Assembly: GCF_021531655.1 (NCBI RefSeq)
Contig: NZ_JADYUF010000006.1
Coordinates: 1 to 64,000, forward strand
Source: Leyella stercorea
GTDB taxonomy: Bacteria > Bacteroidota > Bacteroidia > Bacteroidales > Bacteroidaceae
Length of the DNA stretch: 64,000 bases
Direction of reading: 5' to 3'
The translations under genes and the position numbers were made by a program. The notes under the pieces are model-generated. The model searched no databases. It was given only the letters and a program-made list of their open reading frames with translations, and was not told where the DNA came from. Shown here in pieces: positions 41,777-50,815 of the stretch (positions are counted from its first letter, which is position 1; the number at the start of each line of letters is the position of its first letter).

Positions 41777-42754
41777 TTAATTGTTTAGAGTTCCGGTGTT
41801 GACAACGGGCTGAGCCGAATCGTCGCCACAAAGCACTACGAGCAGGTTGCTCACCATGGCAGCCTTCTTGTCGTCGTCGAGTTCGACAATATCCTCGCTA
41901 CTCAGTTTGTTGAGAGCCATCTTAACCATAGATACAGCACCCTCTACAATCTTCTCGCGAGCTGAGATGATAGCGTCTGCCTGCTGGCGACGTAGCATAA
42001 CGGCAGCTATCTCTGGGGCATAAGCCAGATAGTTGATGCGAGCCTCTACCACCTCTATGCCAGCCATGCTAAGACGCTCGTCGAGCTTTTCCTCAAGCTG
42101 CTTGTTTATTTCGTCGGCACCATCGCGAAGTGTAAGTTCCTTATTGCCCGACTCATTATTGTCGTAAGCATACAGACCTGCCACCTGACGAAGTGCGGCG
42201 TCGCTCTGCGTCTTGACAAAATTCTCGAAGGCAAGCATTACATTAGACACGCTTGTGCCAATCTGAACTCCATTCTGTTGTGCCGCTCCGCTCTGTGCCA
42301 TAGTCTGCGAGTCGATTTCAAACATTGCTTTATAGGTGTCCTTAAGTTTCCACACAAGCACCAAGCCTATCATAACGGGGTTGCCCGTCTTGTCGTTCAC
42401 CTTTATAGGTTCGGCATCGAGGTTGCGCGCACGAAGCGACAACTTCTTGGTATTGATAAATGGATTGACCCATGAGTAGCCCACCTTGGTGAACGTGCCT
42501 TTATATTTTCCGAAGAACATCATTACACGTGCCTCGCCTGGCTCGAGCATAACAAAGCCGCCCCAAACAAAGAATGTAGACACAAGTACTACTGCACCCA
42601 TACCTATAAGCAGCCCCATCAACACCTCATTAGGCTCATGAAGTATGCCCATTACTATCAATGCTATACTTAACAACGTCAACAGAATGTTTGCAAAAAG
42701 CATTGGGAAGCCACCAAGTGTAGCACCTTTAAACTGAAATTCCTTGTTCTCCAT
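41777..42754 (-). CDS. SPFH/band-7 domain membrane protein
   Basis: A 325-residue protein with two N-terminal transmembrane helices ([38 protein letters not shown]) followed by an SPFH (stomatin/prohibitin) domain: [48 protein letters not shown] coiled-coil helix ([21 protein letters not shown]) and the end VDDDKKAA-like region complete it. Such proteins form ring-shaped microdomain scaffolds in the membrane. A minus-strand -7 candidate TACATTTG lies at 42815-42822. Its specific client is unknown. Confidence 0.87.
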   Translation of the reverse strand: MENKEFQFKGATLGGFPMLFANILLTLLSIALIVMGILHEPNEVLMGLLIGMGAVVLVSTFFVWGGFVMLEPGEARVMMFFGKYKGTFTKVGYSWVNPFINTKKLSLRARNLDAEPIKVNDKTGNPVMIGLVLVWKLKDTYKAMFEIDSQTMAQSGAAQQNGVQIGTSVSNVMLAFENFVKTQSDAALRQVAGLYAYDNNESGNKELTLRDGADEINKQLEEKLDERLSMAGIEVVEARINYLAYAPEIAAVMLRRQQADAIISAREKIVEGAVSMVKMALNKLSSEDIVELDDDKKAAMVSNLLVVLCGDDSAQPVVNTGTLNN

Positions 42755-42936
42755 AATTGTAGTTTTTTATTATTAGATATTGTACAAATGATTAATTACA
42801 TCGTTTAGACATGACAAATGTAAAGAAAAGAAATGATATAACTATATAAAATCATAGTTTTTCTTATATGTTTAACACATTCTACAACAACATACCTTCT
42901 TAAACATTCTGTAATCTTATTGCAACAAGCGTTGCC

Positions 42937-42944
42937 TACCTTTG
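42937..42944 (+). promoter_or_regulatory. -7 element TACCTTTG of the phosphatase/receptor operon
   Basis: TACCTTTG at 42937-42944, 52 bases before the phosphatase start. Just upstream is the inverted repeat GCAAC-AAGC-GTTGC (42922-42935), a possible operator; the -33 box is weak. Confidence 0.6.
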
Positions 42945-42995
42945 CACCGCGTAAGACATTAAAACAGGTATAACATATTATAAAAGTATTACAGA

Positions 42996-43964
42996 ATGAA
43001 TTTTATCAAAACTCTCGGTAAGCGCACAGCTACCGTTCTGGCAGCGACCTTCATGTTGCTTGGCTGCTTGCAGTTGCAAGCACAAACCCCTAAGGAATGG
43101 AAACGACTTAAAGGTGACGTTACGCTCTACATGGCAAACGACCTTGGACGCAACGGCTACTACGATCAGAAGCCCATAGCCGAGCTGATGGGACACATGG
43201 CTGAGACAACGGGTATGGAGTGTGTGCTTGCCGTTGGCGACATTCACCACTTCAACGGTGTAGCTTCGGTCAACGACCCTCTGTGGACTACCAACTACGA
43301 GCTGGTCTATTCGCATCCCGAACTCATGCTCGACTGGTTTCCGGTGCTTGGCAATCATGAGTATCGTGGCAACACACAGGCTGTGCTCGACTACGGCAAG
43401 GTGAGCCGCCGCTGGGTGATGCCAGCCCGCTATTATACTAAGGTGTTTGAGAGCAAGGGCACAACCATTCGCATAGTCTTCCTCGACACAACTCCACTGA
43501 TAGACCGCTATCGTGAGAACAGCACTAAATATCCCGATGCTTGCAAGCAAGACCCGCAGGCGCAGCTCGACTGGCTTGACCGCACATTGAAGTCGGCTAA
43601 GGATGATTGGGTTGTCGTAGTGGGCCATCATCCTATCTATGCCTACACCACAAAGGCTGAATATGAGCGTACCGACATGCAGAAGAACGTGATGCCGATA
43701 CTTCATAAATACAATAATGTGGCTATATATGCTTGCGGACACATCCACAACTTCCAGCACATACGTATGCCCAACGACAGCATCGACTACGTTGTCAACT
43801 CATCTGCCTCGTTGGCTCGTCCCGTAAAGCAGACCACTGGAACCGTGTTCTGCTCGTCGGCCGACGGATTCTCTATCATCTCTGCTACAAAGGATAAGTT
43901 GAGAATGTCGATGATCGACAAGGACGGAAAGGTGATACATACTATCGAAAAGCTAAAGAAGTAA
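42996..43964 (+). CDS. Secreted metallophosphatase (purple acid phosphatase-like)
   Basis: A 322-residue secreted calcineurin-type metallophosphoesterase with a signal peptide (TFMLLGCLQLQAQ). The five metal-binding blocks are present: MANDLGRNG (first block, slightly atypical), AVGDIHHFNG, LGNHEYRG, VVGHHPIY and CGHIHNFQH. The size and order resemble tartrate-resistant acid phosphatase type 5. It should hydrolyse phosphoesters outside the cytoplasm. It is followed by a TonB-dependent receptor and a lipoprotein in the same strand, suggesting a phosphate or phosphoester uptake operon. Confidence 0.88.
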   Translation: MNFIKTLGKRTATVLAATFMLLGCLQLQAQTPKEWKRLKGDVTLYMANDLGRNGYYDQKPIAELMGHMAETTGMECVLAVGDIHHFNGVASVNDPLWTTNYELVYSHPELMLDWFPVLGNHEYRGNTQAVLDYGKVSRRWVMPARYYTKVFESKGTTIRIVFLDTTPLIDRYRENSTKYPDACKQDPQAQLDWLDRTLKSAKDDWVVVVGHHPIYAYTTKAEYERTDMQKNVMPILHKYNNVAIYACGHIHNFQHIRMPNDSIDYVVNSSASLARPVKQTTGTVFCSSADGFSIISATKDKLRMSMIDKDGKVIHTIEKLKK

Positions 43965-43997
43965 AAGTCTCAACGACTCCATAATTCAATAACATAT

Positions 43998-46784
43998 ATG
44001 AAACAGTTTATACTAAGTGCTGTTCTCATTGCTGCCTCAGCCACTGTTGTCTCAGCCCATACCCTCGACGGCATTGTCAAGGACAACCGTACGGGCGAGC
44101 CTCTCATTGGTTCGGTGGTAGAGGTGAAGGAGTTGCCAAGCGTCAAGACTACTACGGGTCTTGACGGATCGTTCACCTTGCATGAGTTGCCCGACAAGGG
44201 TCGTTACACACTCGTTGTGAGATACATATCGTATAAGACACGTGAGATTCCGGTGGAGGTTTCGGACAAGGGCGTTGTCACCATTACTCTCGATGAAGAC
44301 CTGCACCAACTTGGCGAGGTGGTGATCAAAGGACATAAGGAATATCATTCCGACCGCAGTGCCATAGACATGGAGAAGACTGCCGGCAACGTGCTTAATG
44401 TAATGAGCCAGCAGAGCATACAGCTCTCGCCCGACGTGAATGTGGCAAGTGTGCTGCAACGTGTGTCGGGCGTTACAATGGAGCGTGACGCTTCGGGTGA
44501 GGCTTCGTACGCTATACTGCGTGGCATGGACAAGCGCTACAACTATACGCTTGTAAATGGTGTGAAGATACCAAGCCCTGATGACAAGAACCGCTACATA
44601 CCGCTTAACATCTTTCCGTCAGACCTTATGGACCGTCTCGTTGTGTCCAAATCGTTGACTGCTGATATGGAGGGCGATGCGGCTGGTGGCGTGGTGGATA
44701 TGGTGATGAAGGACGCACCGTCGCACTTCCAGATTCAGGCCAATGCAGCTGTAGGCACAAGCGACTATTTCTGGAAAGACAGCCGCGACTATCTGACATC
44801 TAACCGAAGCGACTATACGCACAAAGCTCCATACGAAGTAAATGGTCCTGAATATAAGGCTGCTACATCCGACTTCAGTAACGGACCTACACAGATAAGC
44901 CGCCACTCGATGCCAGCACCCAACTTTGTAGGCGGACTTTCGATAGGCAACCGCTTCTGGAAGGACCGCATTGGTGTGATGCTTGCGGGCAGCATACAGA
45001 ACACATTCCGTGGAACAGAACGCACATACAATTCCGTGAAGATGGCATCGGGCGAACAGTCCATGTACATCTCATCGCTCCAGCACCGCTATTATTCTAT
45101 ACACGACCTTACGGCAGGCGTTCACGCCAAGGTAGATTTGCAGTTGGAGAACAACAAACTTGAGTGGTACAACATGTATGTGTGCACCAACTCGAAGAGC
45201 GTGCGCTACAACAACTCTGTCAATACAGAGTATATTTCAAGCGACAGTTACACCCAGGACGATGAGACTCGTTCGCTCTCGCAGACGCAGAGCATCTTTG
45301 CCACACACCTTAAGGGTACCCATCATCTTACGAAAGACTTCACTGCTGACTGGGCTGGAATCTTCTCGCAAGCTAAGGCCGAAGACCCCGACCGTGTGTA
45401 TCTGAGTCTGACCAATACCATTCAGTCGGCAGATGGAGTGGACGGATCGCTTTGGAGCGGCAACAAGAACATACTGAAGACGCTGCCTAAGAATATGGAA
45501 CGACGTTTTCAGCACAACACCGATAAGGATTGGGCTGGATACATCAACCTCGCTTACAACTCACAGCTCGGCAACGACATAAATGCTCTGTGGAAAGCCG
45601 GTGCACAGTATCGTCGCAAGGAGCGTGGCAACAGATATTACTCGTACATCTTCAATCCTAGCGATATATCGCAGAAACTCGACGGCAACGGCTTCGACCA
45701 GTTTGCAGCTATCGACTGGACTTGCAAGACACCATACTCGCAGGCATCACAGCTCAACTACGACTCGAAGGAACACATAGGCGCTGCCTACATCATGACA
45801 ACTCTTAAGAGTAGATGGGGCGAACTGAACGCTGGCGTACGTGCCGAGCATACCAACCAGATATACACCATGCTTCAGAAGTTCCGCAACATGGGACAGG
45901 TGGGCGAGCAAAGCTATTGGGACTGGTTGCCGTCGGCATCCATAAAATGGACTCCAACAAAGAAGATGAACGTGCGCCTTTCTTACTACCGCTCAATCAA
46001 CCGTCCGGGCTTCTACGAGATTGTGCCTTACCAGATTATGGGCGAGGAATATCAGGAGAAGGGTAATCCTAACCTGAAGCGTGCACGCATCGACAATGTC
46101 GACTTGCGTTGGGAGTGGTTCCCATCTGCTACCGAGCAGGTGTTGGCTGGCGTGTTCTACAAGTATCTGCAAGACCCAATCGAGCAGGTGTTTGTGGCTG
46201 CCGACGGCAAGTTGGGCAGTGGAGCCGATGCTTACTATATGCCCGACAATCTTGGCAACGCCAAGAACTATGGTTTTGAGATTGACGTAGTGAAGTACAT
46301 ACGCCACTTCGGCATCAAGGCCAACTACACCTATACCCACTCAACGATTACCACCACCAAGCGTGAGTATAAGGAAGGCAGCGCCGAGTATAAAACTGGC
46401 GTAACGCAGACACGTCCGCTCGTAAATCAGGCTCCACACACAGCCAATCTCTCCCTGCTGTACAAGGACACCAACTACGGATGGAACGCACAGCTTGCTG
46501 CATCCTACACAGGTACCAAGCTTGCACTTGTGTCGCCGTTTAAGGATGCCGACCAGTGGGATAAGGCTATGTTCGGACTCGACTTCAGTATGGAGAAGAA
46601 GTTCCCTTGCGGCGTATCAGTATTCCTCAAGGCAAATAACCTGCTCGACGCAAAGCGCGAGCGTTATCTCAAGACTGTGAACCAGAGCAACCTTGAATAT
46701 GAAGGACAGCGCTCTGACAAGACTATTGTAGGAACATATAAATATGGTAGAACATTCCTTATTGGAGTGAGAGTGAAAATGTAA
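43998..46784 (+). CDS. TonB-dependent receptor with carboxypeptidase-like regulatory domain
   Basis: A complete 928-residue TonB-dependent receptor. A signal peptide (MKQFILSAVLIAASATVVSA) is followed by a carboxypeptidase-like domain (LDGIVKDNRTGEPLIGSVVEV ... ), a plug domain (VNVASVLQRVSGVTMERD ... LRGMDKRYNYTLVNG) and a 22-strand-type barrel ending ILVGVRV-like strands. The plug motif VSGVTMER and the NGVKIPSPD region resemble the group of long receptors that do not pair with SusD. It is 33 bases after the phosphatase and 5 bases before a beta-helix lipoprotein. The substrate is unknown; a phosphate-containing ligand is a guess from context. Confidence 0.9.
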   Translation: MKQFILSAVLIAASATVVSAHTLDGIVKDNRTGEPLIGSVVEVKELPSVKTTTGLDGSFTLHELPDKGRYTLVVRYISYKTREIPVEVSDKGVVTITLDEDLHQLGEVVIKGHKEYHSDRSAIDMEKTAGNVLNVMSQQSIQLSPDVNVASVLQRVSGVTMERDASGEASYAILRGMDKRYNYTLVNGVKIPSPDDKNRYIPLNIFPSDLMDRLVVSKSLTADMEGDAAGGVVDMVMKDAPSHFQIQANAAVGTSDYFWKDSRDYLTSNRSDYTHKAPYEVNGPEYKAATSDFSNGPTQISRHSMPAPNFVGGLSIGNRFWKDRIGVMLAGSIQNTFRGTERTYNSVKMASGEQSMYISSLQHRYYSIHDLTAGVHAKVDLQLENNKLEWYNMYVCTNSKSVRYNNSVNTEYISSDSYTQDDETRSLSQTQSIFATHLKGTHHLTKDFTADWAGIFSQAKAEDPDRVYLSLTNTIQSADGVDGSLWSGNKNILKTLPKNMERRFQHNTDKDWAGYINLAYNSQLGNDINALWKAGAQYRRKERGNRYYSYIFNPSDISQKLDGNGFDQFAAIDWTCKTPYSQASQLNYDSKEHIGAAYIMTTLKSRWGELNAGVRAEHTNQIYTMLQKFRNMGQVGEQSYWDWLPSASIKWTPTKKMNVRLSYYRSINRPGFYEIVPYQIMGEEYQEKGNPNLKRARIDNVDLRWEWFPSATEQVLAGVFYKYLQDPIEQVFVAADGKLGSGADAYYMPDNLGNAKNYGFEIDVVKYIRHFGIKANYTYTHSTITTTKREYKEGSAEYKTGVTQTRPLVNQAPHTANLSLLYKDTNYGWNAQLAASYTGTKLALVSPFKDADQWDKAMFGLDFSMEKKFPCGVSVFLKANNLLDAKRERYLKTVNQSNLEYEGQRSDKTIVGTYKYGRTFLIGVRVKM

Positions 46785-46789
46785 GAAAT

Positions 46790-48169
46790 ATGAAATTAAT
46801 AAACAAAATCGCCTGTTTGCTTGCCGTTGCAGCAACAGCCCTCGTTTCAGCATCGTGCGAGAACGACAACATCAATCCTTATGAGTATAACAACAATGGC
46901 GGCAACCAGAACCAAGGTTCTACCGAGGTATTGACGACCAAGATTGCCGAATATCCCGTTGGCTCACTTGTATGGACCAAGGACACAACGCTAACAGAAA
47001 GCGTGGAGATACCCGTAGGCACATCGCTATATATTGAGCCTGGCGTGACCGTAACTTGCAAGTCGGATGTGCAGGTACCTATAGAGATTGTGGTGCTTGG
47101 CAATCTATATTGCATGGGAACAGCCGAGCATCCAGTGACGTTCGCCTCCGACGCAAAGAAGGCCGAGGACTGGGGTGGTATCATCTGCGGATACAACAGC
47201 CAGGAGGTTGTGCTCAACCACGTTGATTTGGCTTATGCCGGAGCGACACCTACAGAATCGTCGGCGTCATTCCAAAACCACCTCTTCAAGAGCACCATCG
47301 ACGGTGGTGTGCCTGCCTTCCACTTCTGCAACGTCAACGGCAAGTTTGTAATGGCAAACTGTTTCTTGCACGACAACTACAACGACCAGACCTATTTCAC
47401 GGGCGGTCAGGGCGTGATATACAACTGCATATTTGCCGACAGTGGCAATGCCACAGACGGTGGCGAGGCTATCAACGTTAAGGCGGGTTGCAAACTCGAC
47501 ATTGCCAACAACATAATATACAATGCTTGCACCAATGCCTTCAAATTGTCCAATGCCGGCAACAGCGAGATTATTCCGCTTACACAGCTCGCTGCCTACA
47601 ACAACACTATCGTAAACTGCGGTTGGCGTCGCGCCAAGAACAAGAAGGGTGGAAGTATCTGGCTTGAGAAGGCTATTGCTCCGACATTTGTCAACAACCT
47701 TGTATACGACTGCCGTTTCGGCTTGAAGCAACCTAAAAAGGACGGTGCCGACCTCGAACACTCTACTATAGCTCCCAACTACTATTTCGCTTCTACCGAA
47801 ACTGGCGTGAAGCAGATGTCGAAGGATGCCGACATGATTATCTGGAACGACAACGACATCAAGAGCAACGTAGCCGGACAGTTTAATCCGCTGTTCAGAA
47901 ACTTCAAGCAGAGCGATGTGATGAACATCAACTGCGAGATAGACAACGTGCAGAAGGGTGCTCCTCTTCCATTCGACCGCTCGTGGAACTTCAACTTTCA
48001 GCAGGGCAGTCAGGCTCTGTCGAATGGCATCACCAACTTCCAGCGCATCTTCCCCAACGGTCTTGCATTCTTCGGGATGAAGAAAGTGATGTTCCTCGAC
48101 AACAGCAACGATCAGAACTACTATTTTGCAGCACCAGCACCGACAACACGGTTCGGTGCGGCGCTGTAA
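46790..48169 (+). CDS. Surface lipoprotein with parallel beta-helix
   Basis: A 459-residue lipoprotein (lipobox SASC, Cys about 23) with an Asn/Gly-rich linker and a right-handed parallel beta-helix body: VPIEIVVLGNLYCMGTAEHPVTF, WGGIICGYNSQEVVLNHVDL, ANCFLHDNYNDQTYF, VIYNCIFADSGN, LDIANNIIYNACTNAFKLSN. It lacks GH28/PL catalytic patterns. It is translationally coupled (5 bases) to the TonB receptor and probably replaces SusD as its surface partner. It ends 21 bases from the convergent thrC. Confidence 0.78.
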   Translation: MKLINKIACLLAVAATALVSASCENDNINPYEYNNNGGNQNQGSTEVLTTKIAEYPVGSLVWTKDTTLTESVEIPVGTSLYIEPGVTVTCKSDVQVPIEIVVLGNLYCMGTAEHPVTFASDAKKAEDWGGIICGYNSQEVVLNHVDLAYAGATPTESSASFQNHLFKSTIDGGVPAFHFCNVNGKFVMANCFLHDNYNDQTYFTGGQGVIYNCIFADSGNATDGGEAINVKAGCKLDIANNIIYNACTNAFKLSNAGNSEIIPLTQLAAYNNTIVNCGWRRAKNKKGGSIWLEKAIAPTFVNNLVYDCRFGLKQPKKDGADLEHSTIAPNYYFASTETGVKQMSKDADMIIWNDNDIKSNVAGQFNPLFRNFKQSDVMNINCEIDNVQKGAPLPFDRSWNFNFQQGSQALSNGITNFQRIFPNGLAFFGMKKVMFLDNSNDQNYYFAAPAPTTRFGAAL

Positions 48170-48190
48170 TCAGGCGACGAGCATACGCAA

Positions 48191-49492
48191 TCATTCTCCC
48201 ATCAGCAACCTCTTGAAGTCGCCGAACTCCCTTGACATTGCTATGCTCCGCTTCTCGCCCTTCATGAAGGCAGCAAGACGTTCGGGCATTGCAACCTCGG
48301 CATTGACAGCCGACTCTACGGTTTCCTTGAACTTGGCAGGATGGGCAGTCTCGCCAAACACGCCCACTTCGCCGTCGAGCAGGAGGTCTTTCAGGGCCTG
48401 ATAGCCGCATGCGCCGTGCGGGTCGAGGATGTAGTGATTCTGGTCGTAGCACCGGCGCATGGCCTGGCGTATCTGCCCGTCGCTGTACGTGGCACCGCTC
48501 ATCAGACTAGAAATCTTCCGCCAGTCGCCCTTGAAGAGGTCGTTGATACGGGCGAAGTTGCTCGGGTCGCCCACGTCCATGGCGTTGGCAATGGTCTGGA
48601 TGCTTGGGCGCGGACAGTATTCGCCGGTCAGCAGATACCTGTAAACGATGTCGTTGGCATTGTTGGCAGCGATGAAGCGCTTCACGGGCAATCCCATTTC
48701 TCTGCCGAATATGGCTGCTGTGATGTTGCCGAAGTTGCCGCTCGGTACGCATATTACGTATCCGTGCTCCTTGCCGATGCGCTTCAGCTGTGCGTAGGCG
48801 TAGAAATAGTAGAACGCCTGCGGAAGGAAGCGTGCCACGTTGATGGAGTTGGCTGAAGTAAGCTTCATGTGTCTGTTAAGCTCGTCGTCCATGAATGCCT
48901 GCTTGACGAGAGCCTGGCAGTCGTCAAACACGCCGTCCACTTCGATGGCGGTGATGTTCTGTCCGAGAGTGGTGAACTGGCTCTCCTGAATCTTGCTGAC
49001 CTTGCCCTTAGGATAGAGCACGTATACATGTATGCCGTCAACGCCAAGGAAACCGTTGGCTACAGCCGAACCCGTGTCGCCACTTGTGGCAACCAGCACA
49101 TTGACGTTGCGGGTTCCCTCTTCGCGTATGAAGTATTGCAGCATACGCGCCATGAAGCGTGCGCCTACGTCCTTGAAGGCGAGAGTAGGTCCGTGGAAGA
49201 GTTCGAGCGAATAGATGTTCTGTTCGACTTCCTTTATGGGGCAGTCGAACGCCAGGGTGTCGTATACGATGCGCTTGAGGTCGTCTGCCTTGATGTCTTC
49301 GCCGAAGAAGGCGTCTGCCACCCTGTATGCTATCTCCTGAAACGTGAGCCTGTCGATGTTCTCAAAAAACTCCTTAGGCAACTTCTTGATGCGTTGGGGC
49401 ATGTATAGACCGCGGTCGGGTGCAAGTCCTTTTACTACTGCTTCGTGCAGTGATGCGAGTGGGGCTGTATGGTTGGTGCTGTAATATTTCAT
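48191..49492 (-). CDS. thrC: Threonine synthase
   Basis: A 433-residue PLP-dependent threonine synthase converting O-phosphohomoserine to threonine. The PLP lysine is in GPTLAFKDVGARFMARML, the phosphate loop in VATSGDTGSAVANGF, and an SGNFGNITAAIFG motif follows. The N-terminus YYSTNHTAPLASLHEAVVKG is the short-form family start. It is the last gene of the thrA-apgM-thrC operon. Confidence 0.96.
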   Translation of the reverse strand: MKYYSTNHTAPLASLHEAVVKGLAPDRGLYMPQRIKKLPKEFFENIDRLTFQEIAYRVADAFFGEDIKADDLKRIVYDTLAFDCPIKEVEQNIYSLELFHGPTLAFKDVGARFMARMLQYFIREEGTRNVNVLVATSGDTGSAVANGFLGVDGIHVYVLYPKGKVSKIQESQFTTLGQNITAIEVDGVFDDCQALVKQAFMDDELNRHMKLTSANSINVARFLPQAFYYFYAYAQLKRIGKEHGYVICVPSGNFGNITAAIFGREMGLPVKRFIAANNANDIVYRYLLTGEYCPRPSIQTIANAMDVGDPSNFARINDLFKGDWRKISSLMSGATYSDGQIRQAMRRCYDQNHYILDPHGACGYQALKDLLLDGEVGVFGETAHPAKFKETVESAVNAEVAMPERLAAFMKGEKRSIAMSREFGDFKRLLMGE

Positions 49493-49502
49493 AGAATTTA
49501 AA

Positions 49503-49530
49503 TGTTAAGTGTTGATTGTTAGGTGTTAAA
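49503..49530 (-). repeat. Heptanucleotide repeat in the apgM/thrC spacer
   Basis: Read in the coding direction: TTTAACA, CCTAACA, ATCAACA, CTTAACA, four consecutive 7-base units of the same type as in the cydA/cydB spacer. Confidence 0.85.
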
Positions 49531-50803
49531 TTGCAGGAACGTCTATGCTCATGAACATGTCCATGAATTCGGTGAGGTGAAGCATGCCGTAGCTGCCGCT
49601 TACGCAACTCACTTCGCTGTATGTAGCAACGTTGTCGGGCTGGATGCCGGGATGCCATACGGCGAAGGGCACGGGCTCATTCATGTGCGTGCGTATCTCC
49701 ACAGGAGTGGGATGGTCGGGCATCAGGGCTATGCATACAGGCTCGTCCCACTTGGACACCTCGTCAAATATAGGGCCGACCATACGGCTGTCGAGGTTTT
49801 CGATGGTGCGGAGCTTCAGTTGCAGGTCGCCGTCGTGTCCGGCTTCGTCGCTTGCCTCGACGTGTACGAATACGAAGTCGTCATTGCGCAGGGCGTATAT
49901 AGCGGCTTGGGCTTTCCCCTCGTAATTGGTGTCAGCAAGTCCGGTAGCGCCCGGCACGATGATGTTGTGCAGTCCGGCGTAGCGGCCGATGCCACGTATC
50001 AGGTCGACAGCCGAAATCACGTCGCCCCGCTTTATCTGCGGATACATCTCCTGAAGCGTCTTCATCTGCGGACGATAGCCACCGCCCCAAGGCCATATGC
50101 AGTCAGCCTCGTCTTTGCCTTCGGCACGTCGGGCTATGTTGAGCGGAGCATTGGCAAGCACTTGCTGCGACTTCAGAATCAGGTCGTTCAGAAGGTCGGC
50201 GGTCTGTTGTGCCGTCATTCTGCCGGACGGTGCATCCTCGTTGAATTTGCAGCCATTGTCTTCATATCCAGGTTCGGGAGTGACGAGCAGCTTGCGCCAC
50301 GGTTCGTTGGGATGGTCGTGGGGTGGGGCGCATGTCACGTGCTTGTTGCCACCTCTTATTATAAGCAAGTGTCGGTATTGTATGCCCTTGATGAACATCA
50401 CACGGTCGTTGCCCAGCTTCTCGTTCAACAGGTCGATGAGTTGCTGGCTGTCGTCGGTAGTAAGGTGTCCGCCGTGGTGGTTCTTTATCTTGCCGTCGGC
50501 AATGCAGATGATGTTGCAGCGCAAGGCGAAGTCGTCGGACCGCATGTCGTAGCCTATTGAAGCGGCTTCCAATGGTCCGCGACCTTCATACACCTTGTTC
50601 ATGTCATAGCCAAGTATGGTGGCATTAGCCACCTCGCTGCCCGGTAGAAAACCGTCGGGTACGGTATTGAGTCGTCCGGTTCGTCCTATGTGAGCCAGAT
50701 GGTCCATGTTAGGTGTGTTGGCATACTCAAGGAGGGTTTTGCCTCCGAGTCGGTCGACAGCATGGTCTGCCATGCCGTCGCCGAGGATTATAATGTGTTT
50801 CAT
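49526..50803 (-). CDS. ApgM-type phosphoglycerate mutase family protein, proposed homoserine kinase
   Basis: A 425-residue alkaline-phosphatase-superfamily enzyme of the archaeal-type, cofactor-independent phosphoglycerate mutase family. Metal-site segments are IILGDGMADHAVDRLGGKT, NTPNMDHLA, HVEASDEAGHDGD and ALMPDHPTPVEIRTH. Located between thrA and thrC where thrB would be, it matches the Bacteroides-type proposed homoserine kinase subgroup (TIGR02535 as I recall). No GHMP-type thrB is in the window. The homoserine kinase role is thus strongly suggested by context, not by motif. Confidence 0.85.
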   Translation of the reverse strand: MKHIIILGDGMADHAVDRLGGKTLLEYANTPNMDHLAHIGRTGRLNTVPDGFLPGSEVANATILGYDMNKVYEGRGPLEAASIGYDMRSDDFALRCNIICIADGKIKNHHGGHLTTDDSQQLIDLLNEKLGNDRVMFIKGIQYRHLLIIRGGNKHVTCAPPHDHPNEPWRKLLVTPEPGYEDNGCKFNEDAPSGRMTAQQTADLLNDLILKSQQVLANAPLNIARRAEGKDEADCIWPWGGGYRPQMKTLQEMYPQIKRGDVISAVDLIRGIGRYAGLHNIIVPGATGLADTNYEGKAQAAIYALRNDDFVFVHVEASDEAGHDGDLQLKLRTIENLDSRMVGPIFDEVSKWDEPVCIALMPDHPTPVEIRTHMNEPVPFAVWHPGIQPDNVATYSEVSCVSGSYGMLHLTEFMDMFMSIDVPAI

Positions 50804-50815
50804 GGGATATGCTTT

